From positions 62,001-126,000 of the forward strand of contig CACHJU010000001.1 in assembly GCA_902580225.1 (NCBI GenBank): DNA of 64,000 bases, written 5' to 3'. The position numbers were made by a program, and so were the translations under genes. Origin of the DNA: an uncultured Verrucomicrobiota bacterium (GTDB taxonomy: Bacteria; Verrucomicrobiota; Verrucomicrobiia; Opitutales; Seribacteraceae). The notes under the pieces are model-generated. The model did not search any database. It had not been told where the DNA came from and was given only the letters and a program-made list of their open reading frames with translations. Numbering within the stretch: the stretch's first letter is position 1; each line of letters opens with the position of its first letter. Below are positions 39,439 through 49,107 of this stretch, one piece after another.

Positions 39439-41283
39439 ATGTGTGGAATTGTTGGCTATTTAGGTAAAGGATATGCACAAGCACCCCTCATCGATGGACT
39501 TCGTCGATTGGAGTATAGGGGTTATGACTCTGCAGGTGTTGCCTTTCATGAAGGAAATGAATTTTCATTGGCTCGTGAGACAGGGCGTGTGAAAAATTTA
39601 GCGGACTCGGTTCAAAAAAACAGTTCATCATCATCACTTGGGATAGCACATACTCGATGGGCAACACATGGAGCGGTTACGGTTTCGAATACTCACCCTC
39701 ACATGAGTCAGGATGGAAAGTTTGTGATGGTTCACAACGGAGTGATTGAAAATTATGGAATCCTTAAAAAGTTCTTAGTAAGCAAGGGCATTAAATTTTC
39801 TTCAGAGACTGATTCTGAGGTTTTGTGTAATCTAATTGCTTATCATTATTCAGAATTACCGACAGGAGAAGATCGTTTTATTGATGCAGTGCGTTTAGCC
39901 CTACCTCAGTCTAGAGGAGCCTATGGCATCGTAATTCTATGTGTAGATTATTCTGACACCATGATTGGGGCGAGACGAGGATCTCCGTTAGTTGTTGGCC
40001 TTGGTGAGGAAGCTAATTTTATTGCTAGTGATGCTTCAGCATTTGTTGGTAGGGCTAAAGAAGCAGTCTTTCTTAACGACGGTGAATTGTCGATTATAAG
40101 CGGGAAAAATTTCCGCATCACGACGATGGAAGGAGAGGAAGCTAAAGCAGTTGCTCATCCAGTTGAACAAATATCAGAAGAAGTCGAACTTGGGGATTTT
40201 GATTCCTATATGGAGAAAGAAATTTTTGAGCAGCCTACTGCTCTTGAAAATACTTTACGTGGGCGTTTTGGAGATGATGGTACAACTGCTAAATTGGGTG
40301 GATTGGAAGGGCACGAAGATGAACTTCGAAATTTGGATAGAATAATTTTTGTGGCTTGTGGCACTGCACGCCATGCATGCATGGTTGGAGAATATTTAAT
40401 CGAGCGTTTGGCTAGAGTTCCCGTAGAGGTTGAACATGCATCTGAATTTCGATATCGAAATTCTCCAAAAGCTGGAAAATCATTAGTTATTGCTGTAAGT
40501 CAATCCGGAGAAACTTTAGACACTTTGGAGGCTGTTCGTGAGGCAAAGACAAAAGGGCTATTAACTTTGGGTATTACCAATGTCGTAGGATCTTCTCTTG
40601 CCAGAGAGACGGATGGTGGAGTTTATCAAAGGGTTGGTCCTGAAATTGGTGTTGCGTCGACTAAAGCTTTTTCTTCTCAGGCTTGCCTGTGTGCAATGTT
40701 AGGACTAGCATTGGGAAGAATGCGAGATTTGTCGCCAACTGATGGTCAGGCTATCGTACAAGCATTGAATGACTTGCCTGACTTGGTTACCAAAGTATTA
40801 CAACAGGGTGAACAGATTAGAGAGTTAGCAATAAAGTATTCCAAGGCAGAGCATCTTTTATTTCTTGGACGACAAAGCCTTTATCCGGTTGCTTTGGAAG
40901 GGGCGTTGAAGCTGAAGGAAATTTCATACGCCCATGCTGAAGGATATCCAGCAGCTGAGCTAAAACATGGTCCTATCGCATTAATCAACCCAGATTGTCC
41001 ATCTGTTTTCATTGTTGAGGGTTCGAGTCTTTCATCTAAGACAATTGCAAATATGCAAGAGGTAAAAGCAAGAAAAGGTCCTGTTTTGGCTATTGCACCT
41101 GATAATGTTGAAATCCCTGAAGAGGCTGTAGATGATATTTTTAGGTTACCGGTTGTTCACGAAGTGATTCGCCCAATTTTGGCAAACTTGCCTCTTCAAT
41201 TATTCGCTTACCATTTTGCTAGACTTCGGGGACTTGATGTTGATAAACCTAGAAATTTAGCTAAGTCTGTAACTGTTGAGTAG
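39439..41283 (+). CDS. glmS: Glucosamine-6-phosphate synthase (isomerizing)
   Basis: This 614-residue enzyme makes GlcN-6-P from fructose-6-P and glutamine, the first step to UDP-GlcNAc. C2 in MCGIVGYLG is the glutaminase nucleophile after Met removal. LRRLEYRGYDSAGVA and THPHMSQDGKFVMVHNGVIEN complete the N-terminal domain. Two SIS domains follow (about 285-420 and 455-595), with the ACGTARHA and SQSGETLDT motifs. The C-terminal DKPRNLAKSVTVE carries the catalytic Lys. I saw nothing resembling the glmS ribozyme in the 88 bases upstream. Confidence 0.97.
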   Translation: MCGIVGYLGKGYAQAPLIDGLRRLEYRGYDSAGVAFHEGNEFSLARETGRVKNLADSVQKNSSSSSLGIAHTRWATHGAVTVSNTHPHMSQDGKFVMVHNGVIENYGILKKFLVSKGIKFSSETDSEVLCNLIAYHYSELPTGEDRFIDAVRLALPQSRGAYGIVILCVDYSDTMIGARRGSPLVVGLGEEANFIASDASAFVGRAKEAVFLNDGELSIISGKNFRITTMEGEEAKAVAHPVEQISEEVELGDFDSYMEKEIFEQPTALENTLRGRFGDDGTTAKLGGLEGHEDELRNLDRIIFVACGTARHACMVGEYLIERLARVPVEVEHASEFRYRNSPKAGKSLVIAVSQSGETLDTLEAVREAKTKGLLTLGITNVVGSSLARETDGGVYQRVGPEIGVASTKAFSSQACLCAMLGLALGRMRDLSPTDGQAIVQALNDLPDLVTKVLQQGEQIRELAIKYSKAEHLLFLGRQSLYPVALEGALKLKEISYAHAEGYPAAELKHGPIALINPDCPSVFIVEGSSLSSKTIANMQEVKARKGPVLAIAPDNVEIPEEAVDDIFRLPVVHEVIRPILANLPLQLFAYHFARLRGLDVDKPRNLAKSVTVE

Positions 41284-41290
41284 GGGAGTT

Positions 41291-42153
41291 TTAGGTCTTT
41301 GCCCTCCAACTGGCCGGGTCAATGCCGTAAAACTCCTTAAATCTATTGTAAATTTCTGGTGATTCACGCTTCAGTCTTGTTCCTCTTTCAAAAAATGCAG
41401 AGGTTCCACAGGAAAAAATTTCCGGCTTATCTCCCTTTATTGATTCATACCCGCCGTATGCTCGAATGGAGTAGTTTTTTCCTGATTCATAGGCACGTAT
41501 AAGTTTATTATGTTCGTGATCAACAATAATTTGCCATGGCTTAAAGTCTTTTGAGATTCGTGAAACGGGAATACTTTGAGCAATTCCATCATCCGCGAAA
41601 TCGATCAGGTGAGCGAATTCATGTAAGATTAGATTATGTCCGTCTCTCGCTTTTTTAATGGATTGTTTTAAGTAATTCCAACTAAGATTCACTTCAAATC
41701 GTGTGGCACTTCCTCGGGCGTTGGGATTTCCTTTTATTTCATCTTCCCATAAATGAACTGCTCTGAGGTGTCGATAATCTGATAGAGGGCGATTTACAAT
41801 GAGTAAGCGAGCTTCCGCTGCAACCAGAATCCTCATCTCTTCAGTGGGCATGTCTTTTTTCATGTAGGTGATAGGAAATTCCTCAAGGAAACAAAGAATC
41901 CTTTCTTCCTAGGTAGTAAACAAGTCTTTAGGCAACCAATGATATAAGCCTATATTGTTTGCAATGATAGACCTCTGATCGGGGGTCAGTTTTTGATCTT
42001 TATTTTGTTTTAAAAATTGTCCAATAAAACACCATTTGGATTGGTAAGTTTAACCGAAGATTCACCTAAGTTTTTCTTTTCCTTTTTTTTAAGGACAAAA
42101 AAAGCAACCAGTGCCGTAATTGCGATACGAATGATTAATTCAATTTCATTCAC
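41291..42153 (-). pseudogene. Broken MtfA-family zinc peptidase gene
   Basis: The C-terminal 190 codons (ATG at 41863) encode an MtfA-type peptidase with HEFAH, but homology clearly continues upstream. Read in frame past a TAG at 41909-41911, the sequence gives IIANNIGLYHWLPKDL and then ILCFLEEF, as in intact members. Further upstream, in a different frame starting at a GTG at 42153, lies an N-terminal membrane helix with a Lys-rich stop (IRIAITALVAFFVLKKK). That frame ends at a TAA at 42010-42012. So one nonsense codon and one frameshift split the gene. In addition the usual third zinc ligand Glu (A-x-x-E-x-FF) is Ser in FSCGTSAFFERG. MtfA activates ptsG expression in E. coli by binding Mlc; here the gene is probably decaying. 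Confidence 0.8.
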
Positions 42154-42207
42154 AAGTTGGTCGAGCAGGTATTTGAAACATTTATTAAGTTCGAGGTTTT
42201 CATCTGA

Positions 42208-43674
42208 TTAATCCTGCAAGTCATTTTTCCGGATAGCGATTAATTTGTCTTTTAGTTTTTTTCGAAAGGATTCGACTAGAGGTTGGTATTTTAAAGTATC
42301 GGCGAGATTATTGAATTGTTGGGGATCTTTCTCCATGTCGAAAAATTCGATTCCATTCCTACCATGTTCGAAGCCCCCATTTAATTGTTGCGGTAGTTTT
42401 TCACCATATTGAATAAAAGCCCATTTTTTATTTCTAAGTAAAAAACCCGTTCTCATTGGGGCAACTGAGAATGCCTCTTTTCTTACCTCATAAATAGGGT
42501 CATCTAACATTTTTGAAATATCTTTACCTTGTAAACGGTTTTGCTCAGGCAATCCACATAAACTAGACAGGGTGGGGTACAGGTCAAGGAGCTCCACGAA
42601 TGAATCACAGACTGCTGACTTTTTACCGGGCATGGAAATAATCAGAGGCACTTTGGCTGATTCATCCCGCAAGCTGACTTTTGCCCAGAAATCATGCTCT
42701 CCGAGGTGAAATCCATGATCGCTGGTGAAAATGACAATCGTTTCGTCCCGCTTACCGGATTTTTCCAGTGCGTCCATAACTTTGCCCACTTGAGCATCGA
42801 GATAAGCGACCGAAGCATAGTATCCACCAACCGCCTTTTTTTGTTTCCGTATATCCATCTGCATATTTTCACTGGTACAATAATTGATTCCAGCTTGGGG
42901 TATGTCATCCCAGTTACCCGGAAACTTTTCCGGAAGCACCATCTTGGAGTATGGCTTAAATGGATTATAATATTTTCTTGGGGCTACGAAGGGAACATGG
43001 GGTCGCACAAAACCTACACCGAGCCAAAAAGGTTTTTCCATAGACTTGAATTTCTCAAGTAACTCGACGGCCTTTTTTGCGGTCTTCCCGTCCGCGTGCA
43101 CAAGATCGTCTCCATCCGCTTCCACGACGACAAAGGTGTTACCACCCACAACTGTTCTTTGGCCGTTTGGGTTTTTTTGCAAGGTCTCTCCATCACCGGG
43201 TGCCCGCCACTCCGGACCCTTACTGTTGTATTTCTCGTCCCAAGAAAGTGAATCATCCGCTCCGTCACCTCCACTTTCAATTCCTCCGGGTACTCCCATA
43301 TGAAATATTTTACTTACACGGGCTGCATGGTAACCATGATTTCGAAAGTGCTGGGACCATGTGCTCCGATCACCAATTTGAGGGCGAGGGTTCCTGTATC
43401 CTAAAACACCGGTGGCGTGTGGATAATATCCAGACATAAAAGATGCCCGGGAAGGTCCGCAATAAGTACCCTGGCAATAGGCTTGGGTAAAGCGAACACC
43501 TTCTTTCGCTAACCTGTCAATGTTGGGAGTTTTGCAAACTTCATTTCCATAACAGGACAGGGCAGTGTAAGTGAGATCGTCTGAGATAATGAAAAGGATA
43601 TTGTAATTTTCTTTGGCTTTAAGGATGACTGATACAAGTAAAGCAAATAGGGAGGTAAAAATCATTGTTTTCAT
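42208..43674 (-). CDS. Sulfatase, iduronate-2-sulfatase-like
   Basis: This 488-residue exported sulfatase has a signal peptide (about 1-20), metal-binding D32-D33, formylglycine motif CGPSR at 72-76 preceded by AYCQGTY, then FTSDHGFHLGEH near 315. The pattern NIDRLAKEGVRFTQAYCQ and the SCYGNEVCKTPN start are those of the iduronate-2-sulfatase-like subgroup, distinct from the other four sulfatases here. All catalytic positions appear kept. It is predicted to act on sulfated uronic-acid or fucose-containing polymer in the periplasm. It is upstream of, and reads toward, the broken mtfA gene. It is divergent from fbp. Confidence 0.92.
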   Translation of the reverse strand: MKTMIFTSLFALLVSVILKAKENYNILFIISDDLTYTALSCYGNEVCKTPNIDRLAKEGVRFTQAYCQGTYCGPSRASFMSGYYPHATGVLGYRNPRPQIGDRSTWSQHFRNHGYHAARVSKIFHMGVPGGIESGGDGADDSLSWDEKYNSKGPEWRAPGDGETLQKNPNGQRTVVGGNTFVVVEADGDDLVHADGKTAKKAVELLEKFKSMEKPFWLGVGFVRPHVPFVAPRKYYNPFKPYSKMVLPEKFPGNWDDIPQAGINYCTSENMQMDIRKQKKAVGGYYASVAYLDAQVGKVMDALEKSGKRDETIVIFTSDHGFHLGEHDFWAKVSLRDESAKVPLIISMPGKKSAVCDSFVELLDLYPTLSSLCGLPEQNRLQGKDISKMLDDPIYEVRKEAFSVAPMRTGFLLRNKKWAFIQYGEKLPQQLNGGFEHGRNGIEFFDMEKDPQQFNNLADTLKYQPLVESFRKKLKDKLIAIRKNDLQD

Positions 43675-43782
43675 TATTTCAATTCATTGAAATTCAATTT
43701 GAAAGACAATCCGTATTTTCCTTTTCTTTCGGGGATTCATTCTTGGAGTTCCCCCTTTTTTTTGTTACTAATAAATTCCTAT

Positions 43783-44793
43783 ATGACTAATTCATCTTCT
43801 TCCATCATAACAGTTCAGCAGCACATCATGCGTGAACAAAAACGTTTTCCTGGGGCATCCGGTGAGTTTTCTTTTTTGTTATCGGGTATAACACTCGCCA
43901 CAAAAATGATTCAGGCACAGGTTCGTCGGGCTGGATTGACTAATGTTCTTGGAGCACATGGAGATATTAATGTGCAAGGCGAGATTCAACAAAAACTTGA
44001 TGTTATTTCCAATGAAGCTTTAGTTCACTGTTTAAGTGCAAGAGAAAGCATAGGCGTCTTAGCATCTGAAGAAAACGAGAATCCGATGCTGGTTGATCAG
44101 GGTTCGAAAGAAGCCAAGTATGCAGTCGTTTTTGACCCGCTGGACGGATCATCCAATATTGATGTAAATGTGAGTGTAGGTACCACTTTTTCAATTCTAA
44201 GAAAGCCAGATGATGTATCTGGTGATAATCCAGAGGCTTGGGTTTTACAACCTGGCAGTAAACAGATTGCCGCTGGATATGTAGTGTATGGATCTTCTAC
44301 CATTCTCGTTTACAGTGCGGGGCACGGTGTGCATGGCTTTACTCTAGATCCAGAAATTGGTGCATATGTATTAAGTCACGAGAATATGACCATGCCGGAG
44401 CAGGGGAAATATTACTCGGTGAACGAAGCGTATCGAGATGGCTTTCCCTCCCGATACGGCGAGTATATTGATCGTCTTCGCTCGGGGGTGCTGGGGGTTA
44501 ATTATTCGTCCCGTTATATTGGTTCAATGGTTGCTGACTTTCATCGTACTTTATTAAAAGGTGGGGTATTTCTTTACCCACCTACTCAAGACAATGCGGA
44601 AGGTAAACTTCGTCTCCTTTACGAAGCCAACCCAGTTGCTTTACTTGCTGAACAGGCTGGTGGTATTGCTTTGAATGGTGAAAAAAGAATCATGGACATC
44701 GAGCCAACCAGTATTCACCAACGAACTCCGCTCGTTGTGGGCAGCCGCTTCGAGATGTCCGATTTCGAGAGATTTATACAAAAAAAATCTTAG
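43783..44793 (+). CDS. fbp: Fructose-1,6-bisphosphatase, class I
   Basis: This 336-residue gluconeogenic enzyme hydrolyses fructose-1,6-P2. I chose the ATG at 43783, which matches the usual length (E. coli 332); the frame extends upstream to 43687 without family similarity. The metal-binding signature DPLDGSSNIDVN starts at 118, with the acidic EEN upstream near 96-98 and the substrate region YIGSMVADFHRTLLKGG. The C-terminal ANPVALLAEQAGGIALNG is conserved. The stop overlaps the end of the convergent TAXI pseudogene by four bases. Confidence 0.95.
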   Translation: MTNSSSSIITVQQHIMREQKRFPGASGEFSFLLSGITLATKMIQAQVRRAGLTNVLGAHGDINVQGEIQQKLDVISNEALVHCLSARESIGVLASEENENPMLVDQGSKEAKYAVVFDPLDGSSNIDVNVSVGTTFSILRKPDDVSGDNPEAWVLQPGSKQIAAGYVVYGSSTILVYSAGHGVHGFTLDPEIGAYVLSHENMTMPEQGKYYSVNEAYRDGFPSRYGEYIDRLRSGVLGVNYSSRYIGSMVADFHRTLLKGGVFLYPPTQDNAEGKLRLLYEANPVALLAEQAGGIALNGEKRIMDIEPTSIHQRTPLVVGSRFEMSDFERFIQKKS

Positions 44794-46061
44794 TTATTGG
44801 ATTTTCGTAAAGTTTCGTTTACCATTTGCAGTGCAGTGTGGAGTTGTCGTTGAAAAATAACGAAAGAATCATCAGCGGCCAGTTCTTCAGCGATAAGTTT
44901 TTGGGTGGTTTCCCGGCGGATCCCATGAAGTTCCTTGGCAATTTCTTTGGCCCGTGTGGCATCAACGCCTTCGATCAATTTACCCGTGATCTGATCGACT
45001 TTTGCAAAAAACTTATCCAGACTGTCCTTTAATCTTTGGAGGTAAATTTTACCAATTGCCTTGGCTGCTCCCCATGCCACTGCAATCAAAGAAAGAACTA
45101 AGGCAATTGATTCCGCCCATTCCTTGATGAAACTTGGCTTTTCCCGTTCATGGTGAAGCTTTGCTCCCGCATGAATCGGATGATGTAACAGAGACGAGTC
45201 CGGGGTTGAAAATTGAACAAATAGTGGGTGAGCCTTGGTGAGTTACGCCACGCGGGTATGAATTAAACGCGTAATTTCGAAGATGTCATTTACCGCAAGA
45301 TCAGGATTACATGCGAGAACAACCTTGGTTCCGATTGTGCGAATTCTTTTCACGGGTAATCCTTCCTCTGGTCCTGTGGTGTATGCTCCGGCGGGGATGG
45401 TAGCAGACTGAATGAAGGGATAGGAAAGCCTCAAAGTTTCAAAGGGATTCGGTCCCATTGGCAGTAGCGTAAGGTTTCCATCCGCTAGAAACTTTGAGAT
45501 TGTGGAATTCCCCACTCCGGAAACCACGCAAACGCAGTCGACTTTTCCGTTTTGAAGAGATAATAAACTTGATTCAAGTTCATCACGGTTCCATTGCACA
45601 TGGCTTTCATTCAGTCCCATTTGCTTAAGCATAGCCACCGCAATTCCCTCGCTTCCTCCTTCCTTGTTTCCAATCGAGATAACCGCTCCTTCCAGTTGCT
45701 TAATAGAATTAATATTTTTCCTGACAATCACATTCAATGCTTCCTCGTAAAGAATCGTCACTGAGTTTACTACTTCTTGACTCGAAATATCGTTTTGTAA
45801 GAGAGCCAGATCTGCTCTTCCATGAGCGAGAGCCTTTAAATTCTCCCGACTTCCCGAACTGGTTTTAACATCAATTTTGTGACCATCAATCCTAGACAGG
45901 GAAATGCCCAAGGCACTGGCAACTTCATCGTATTTTCATCCCTCATTCCCTCCCAGTAAAATCCAGTTTCGTTTGCCCTTATTGGTTATAAATGTGGTAA
46001 CGATACCGACCACGCCGAGCGAGAAAATGATAGAAATCGTTAGGATTTTAAAACTCTTCAT
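44790..46061 (-). pseudogene. TAXI-type solute-binding protein with two in-frame stops
   Basis: A single minus-strand frame from an ATG at 46061 to 44790 (about 424 codons) encodes a complete TAXI-family protein: an N-terminal membrane anchor (MKSFKILTISIIFSLGVVG), then TSSGSRENLKALAHGRADLA and the ligand-binding fold. The C-terminal part has HAGAKLHHEREKPSFIKEW, a second membrane helix and a coiled coil. It is interrupted by a TGA at 45936-45938 (after LLGGNEG) and a TAA at 45243-45245 (after IHTRVA). Sequence on both sides of each stop fits the family with no frame change. TAXI proteins bind substrates for TRAP transporters, but no TRAP permease is nearby. Recent loss of function is most likely. 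Confidence 0.85.
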
Positions 46062-46235
46062 TGAGAAGGTTGGTTGTGATCGGGTTGTGTCTGGCTTTAT
46101 GGGTTCGAATACCAAAGTAAAGTAAACTACTGTGGTTTCTGCGAACTAAAATTTACCTTGTAATGCGATAATAATTTATTTGATTGTGACAGTTATAGGT
46201 TGATTTAACACCTTCAGCTTATAATTATTCTAAAA

Positions 46236-49088
46236 ATGCATAATGTATATGGTCTAGTTCTCCCTCTAGTCGTTTTTGTGGGATTTTTTGTCTCCTTTCT
46301 CGATGCAAATCCAGTTGACTTTAATACCCAAATTAAATCACTCCTTTCTAATCGTTGCATTGTCTGTCATGGACCTGATGAGGAGCATCGCGAAGCAGGT
46401 TTACGCTTAGATACTTTTGAAGGTGCAACTCGTGATATTGATGGTTATTCCGCAATTGTGCCAGGCAATCCAGAAAACAGTGAGATTTTGTTTCGTGTAA
46501 CTTTGGAAGATGGAGATCAGGAATTGATGCCTCCAAAGGGGAGGGGAGAAAGATTGAGTGAAGAAGAAGTTGCTGTACTCACAAAGTGGATCAAAGAGGG
46601 AGCCAAATATGATAAGCATTGGTCTTATAAACCACTTGTGCGAGCTGAAGTCGCTGAAAAAGGTCATCCGGTCGATTTCTTCGTTGATCAACGATTGAAA
46701 AAGGAAGGGTTATGCAGAAGTGAACCTGCTGATAAGCGTACATTGGCGAGAAGGGTCTCACTCGACTTAATTGGATTACCACCGACCTTGGTTGAGTTGA
46801 ATGAGTTTCTCACTGACAAAAACCGAGATGCGTACAGTAAATATGTTGATCGATTGCTTGCTCGTTCTGAATTTGGAGAACACTGGGCTAGAATGTGGCT
46901 AGATTTGGCCCGATATGCAGACTCTGCCGGGTATGCGGATGATCGTCCTCGTACGATTTGGGCTTATCGTGACTATGTGATTCGGGCGTTCAACAGCAAC
47001 CTTCCCTTTGATCAGTTTACAATCGAGCAACTAGCGGGTGATTTGTTACCTGAACCAACGGAGAGCCAATTGGTTGCCACTGCTTTCCATCGAAATACGC
47101 AGACCAACAACGAGGGTGGAACCAATGATGAGGAATTTAGAAATGTTGCTGTGGTTGACCGTGTAAATACAACATTCGCCACCTGGATGGGTACGACCAT
47201 GGCATGTGCACAGTGTCATACCCACAAATACGATCCGATTACTCATCATGAATATTTTCAGGTATTTGATGTTTTCAATCAGACTGAAGATTCGGATAAG
47301 CGGGACGAAAGACCAGTCTTGGAACTGAAAGACAAATCGGTGGAGATGCTGCGGGGGTCAGTCCGCAAGCAGATTGAAGATCAAAAGAAGCTGATCTCTG
47401 GTATTCAGAAAAAACAAAAAAATAAAGTGGTTGAAATGCCCAAGCGTTCTGGTCCTGTAATGACCCGATTCGTAAGGGTGACCAATTTGGTGAAGCAGGG
47501 CTTCCTTCACTTAGCAGAGGTCGAGATTTACGAAGACAGTGAAAATGTGGCACGATCAGGAAAAGTGTCCCAAAGCAGTACCGGATTTAATGGTCCTGCC
47601 AAATTAGCGATCGATGGAAATACGGACGGTGATTATGCCAAGATGTCGGTCACCCACACTAATAAGGAAGATAATCCATGGTTGGAGATCGACCTTGGCT
47701 CCCCCCGCAAAGTTGATCAAATTAAAATTTTCAATCGCACCGATGGTGGAACTGCCGGACGAATCAAGGAGTTTCAAATTGTCGCTTTAAACGAAAAGAG
47801 GGACCCAAACTGGGTGCAACGGGTAAAGAAAACCCCGAGCCCAGATCACGCTGCATCTTTACCTGCTTCCTTTGAATCATTTAGCAAGGAACATATAAGA
47901 ATAGTTGCTCAATATAAATCGGATGTTGCCCCTACTGAACTCAGGGTAGCCCAGAAAAAACTGAAAGAACTCCAAAATCGTTTGAACGGAATCAAAGGCC
48001 CAACCGTTCCAATTTTCCGTGAACTTCCAAAGGAGAAGAAAAGGAATACTTTTGTTCAACTTAGGGGTTCTTATCTTAGTCGCGGCGATCAAGTGCATGC
48101 CGGTTTTCCGATTGCCTTATTTGACGCACCCAACGGAATTTCCGCTCCTAACCGCTTGGACCTTGCCAAGTGGATTATGGATCCTAAAAACCCTTTAACA
48201 CCCCGCGTCACCGCAAACCGATTTTGGGAAAAGCTCTTTGGGATCGGACTTGTTGCCACAAGCGAAGAATTTGGATCACAGGGAGAACTGCCTTCTCATC
48301 CAAAACTCCTCGATTGGTTGGCAACGGAAATGATTCGCTTGAAATGGGATGTTAAAGCCTTCATCAAATTACTCGTGACATCTGAAACTTATAGGCAAAA
48401 CTCCCATGTTACCGAAGAGATGGCTGCGAATGACCCGCTTAATCGTATGCTTGGGCGTGGACCTCGTGTGCGCTTGTCCGCGGAGATGGTGCGGGACCAG
48501 GCCCTTGCAGTTTCGGCCTTATTGAGCCCGAAATTATACGGGAGGCCGGTAAACCCGCCACAGCCCGAAATGGGGTTGAAAGCCGCCTTTGGGGGCGGTA
48601 TCGATTGGAAGACGAGCACTGGTGAAGATCGCTATCGCAGGGGAATCTATACCACTTGGAGAAGATCCAATCCCTATCCTTCGATGGTTGCCTTTGATGC
48701 ACCGAATCGTGAGGTTTGCACGGTTCGTCGTGGCTCAACTAACACTCCTCTGCAAGCCTTGGTGACCATGAACGACCCTGTCTACATCGAGGCGGCTCAG
48801 GCACTTGCCCGTAAAATGGTATCTTCAGGCAAATCAATCTCTGATCAAATTTCTAAAGGCTTTGAAATATGTTTATCACGGAAACCGGATACTGATGAAT
48901 TGGATCGACTGGTTTCACTTTTTGAGCAGGTCAAAGAAAAGTACTCGCAGGATGAAAATCTCGCAACGCAAATGGCCACCGATCCAATCGGTCCAGTGCC
49001 CAATGACATGAATACTGCCGAATTGGCTGCCATGACTATAACGAGCAATGTTCTTCTTAACTTGGACGAAGTTTTGATGAAAAGGTGA
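46236..49088 (+). CDS. PSCyt1-DUF1549-DUF1553 protein with F5/8C-like insert
   Basis: This 950-residue exported protein has a signal peptide (about 1-24), a cytochrome-like heme motif CIVCH at 41-45, DUF1549 (about 145-350) with a second CAQCH at 324-328, and DUF1553 (about 640-930, TPRVTANRFWEKLFGIGLVAT). Between them (about 410-540) lies a discoidin-like carbohydrate-binding module: FVRVTNLVKQGFLHLAEVEI and the paired DLGSPRKVDQIKIFNRTD. It is the counterpart of the 1350-residue protein at 30682 but with a different added module. The DUF1501 gene begins 19 bases later, giving the usual pair. The biochemical reaction is unknown. Confidence 0.92.
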   Translation: MHNVYGLVLPLVVFVGFFVSFLDANPVDFNTQIKSLLSNRCIVCHGPDEEHREAGLRLDTFEGATRDIDGYSAIVPGNPENSEILFRVTLEDGDQELMPPKGRGERLSEEEVAVLTKWIKEGAKYDKHWSYKPLVRAEVAEKGHPVDFFVDQRLKKEGLCRSEPADKRTLARRVSLDLIGLPPTLVELNEFLTDKNRDAYSKYVDRLLARSEFGEHWARMWLDLARYADSAGYADDRPRTIWAYRDYVIRAFNSNLPFDQFTIEQLAGDLLPEPTESQLVATAFHRNTQTNNEGGTNDEEFRNVAVVDRVNTTFATWMGTTMACAQCHTHKYDPITHHEYFQVFDVFNQTEDSDKRDERPVLELKDKSVEMLRGSVRKQIEDQKKLISGIQKKQKNKVVEMPKRSGPVMTRFVRVTNLVKQGFLHLAEVEIYEDSENVARSGKVSQSSTGFNGPAKLAIDGNTDGDYAKMSVTHTNKEDNPWLEIDLGSPRKVDQIKIFNRTDGGTAGRIKEFQIVALNEKRDPNWVQRVKKTPSPDHAASLPASFESFSKEHIRIVAQYKSDVAPTELRVAQKKLKELQNRLNGIKGPTVPIFRELPKEKKRNTFVQLRGSYLSRGDQVHAGFPIALFDAPNGISAPNRLDLAKWIMDPKNPLTPRVTANRFWEKLFGIGLVATSEEFGSQGELPSHPKLLDWLATEMIRLKWDVKAFIKLLVTSETYRQNSHVTEEMAANDPLNRMLGRGPRVRLSAEMVRDQALAVSALLSPKLYGRPVNPPQPEMGLKAAFGGGIDWKTSTGEDRYRRGIYTTWRRSNPYPSMVAFDAPNREVCTVRRGSTNTPLQALVTMNDPVYIEAAQALARKMVSSGKSISDQISKGFEICLSRKPDTDELDRLVSLFEQVKEKYSQDENLATQMATDPIGPVPNDMNTAELAAMTITSNVLLNLDEVLMKR

Positions 49089-49107
49089 ATCTGTGAAGAT
49101 TTAAACC

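Noticed and set aside
45936-45938. TGA in the TAXI gene as selenocysteine
   Set aside because: The site is not a Cys position in the family, no SECIS-like hairpin is obvious just after it, and a second, non-TGA stop also interrupts the gene.
48439-48738. Minus-strand frames inside the PSCyt1 gene
   Set aside because: Long antisense frames are common opposite G+C-richer coding regions, and the plus-strand DUF1553 domain explains the sequence.
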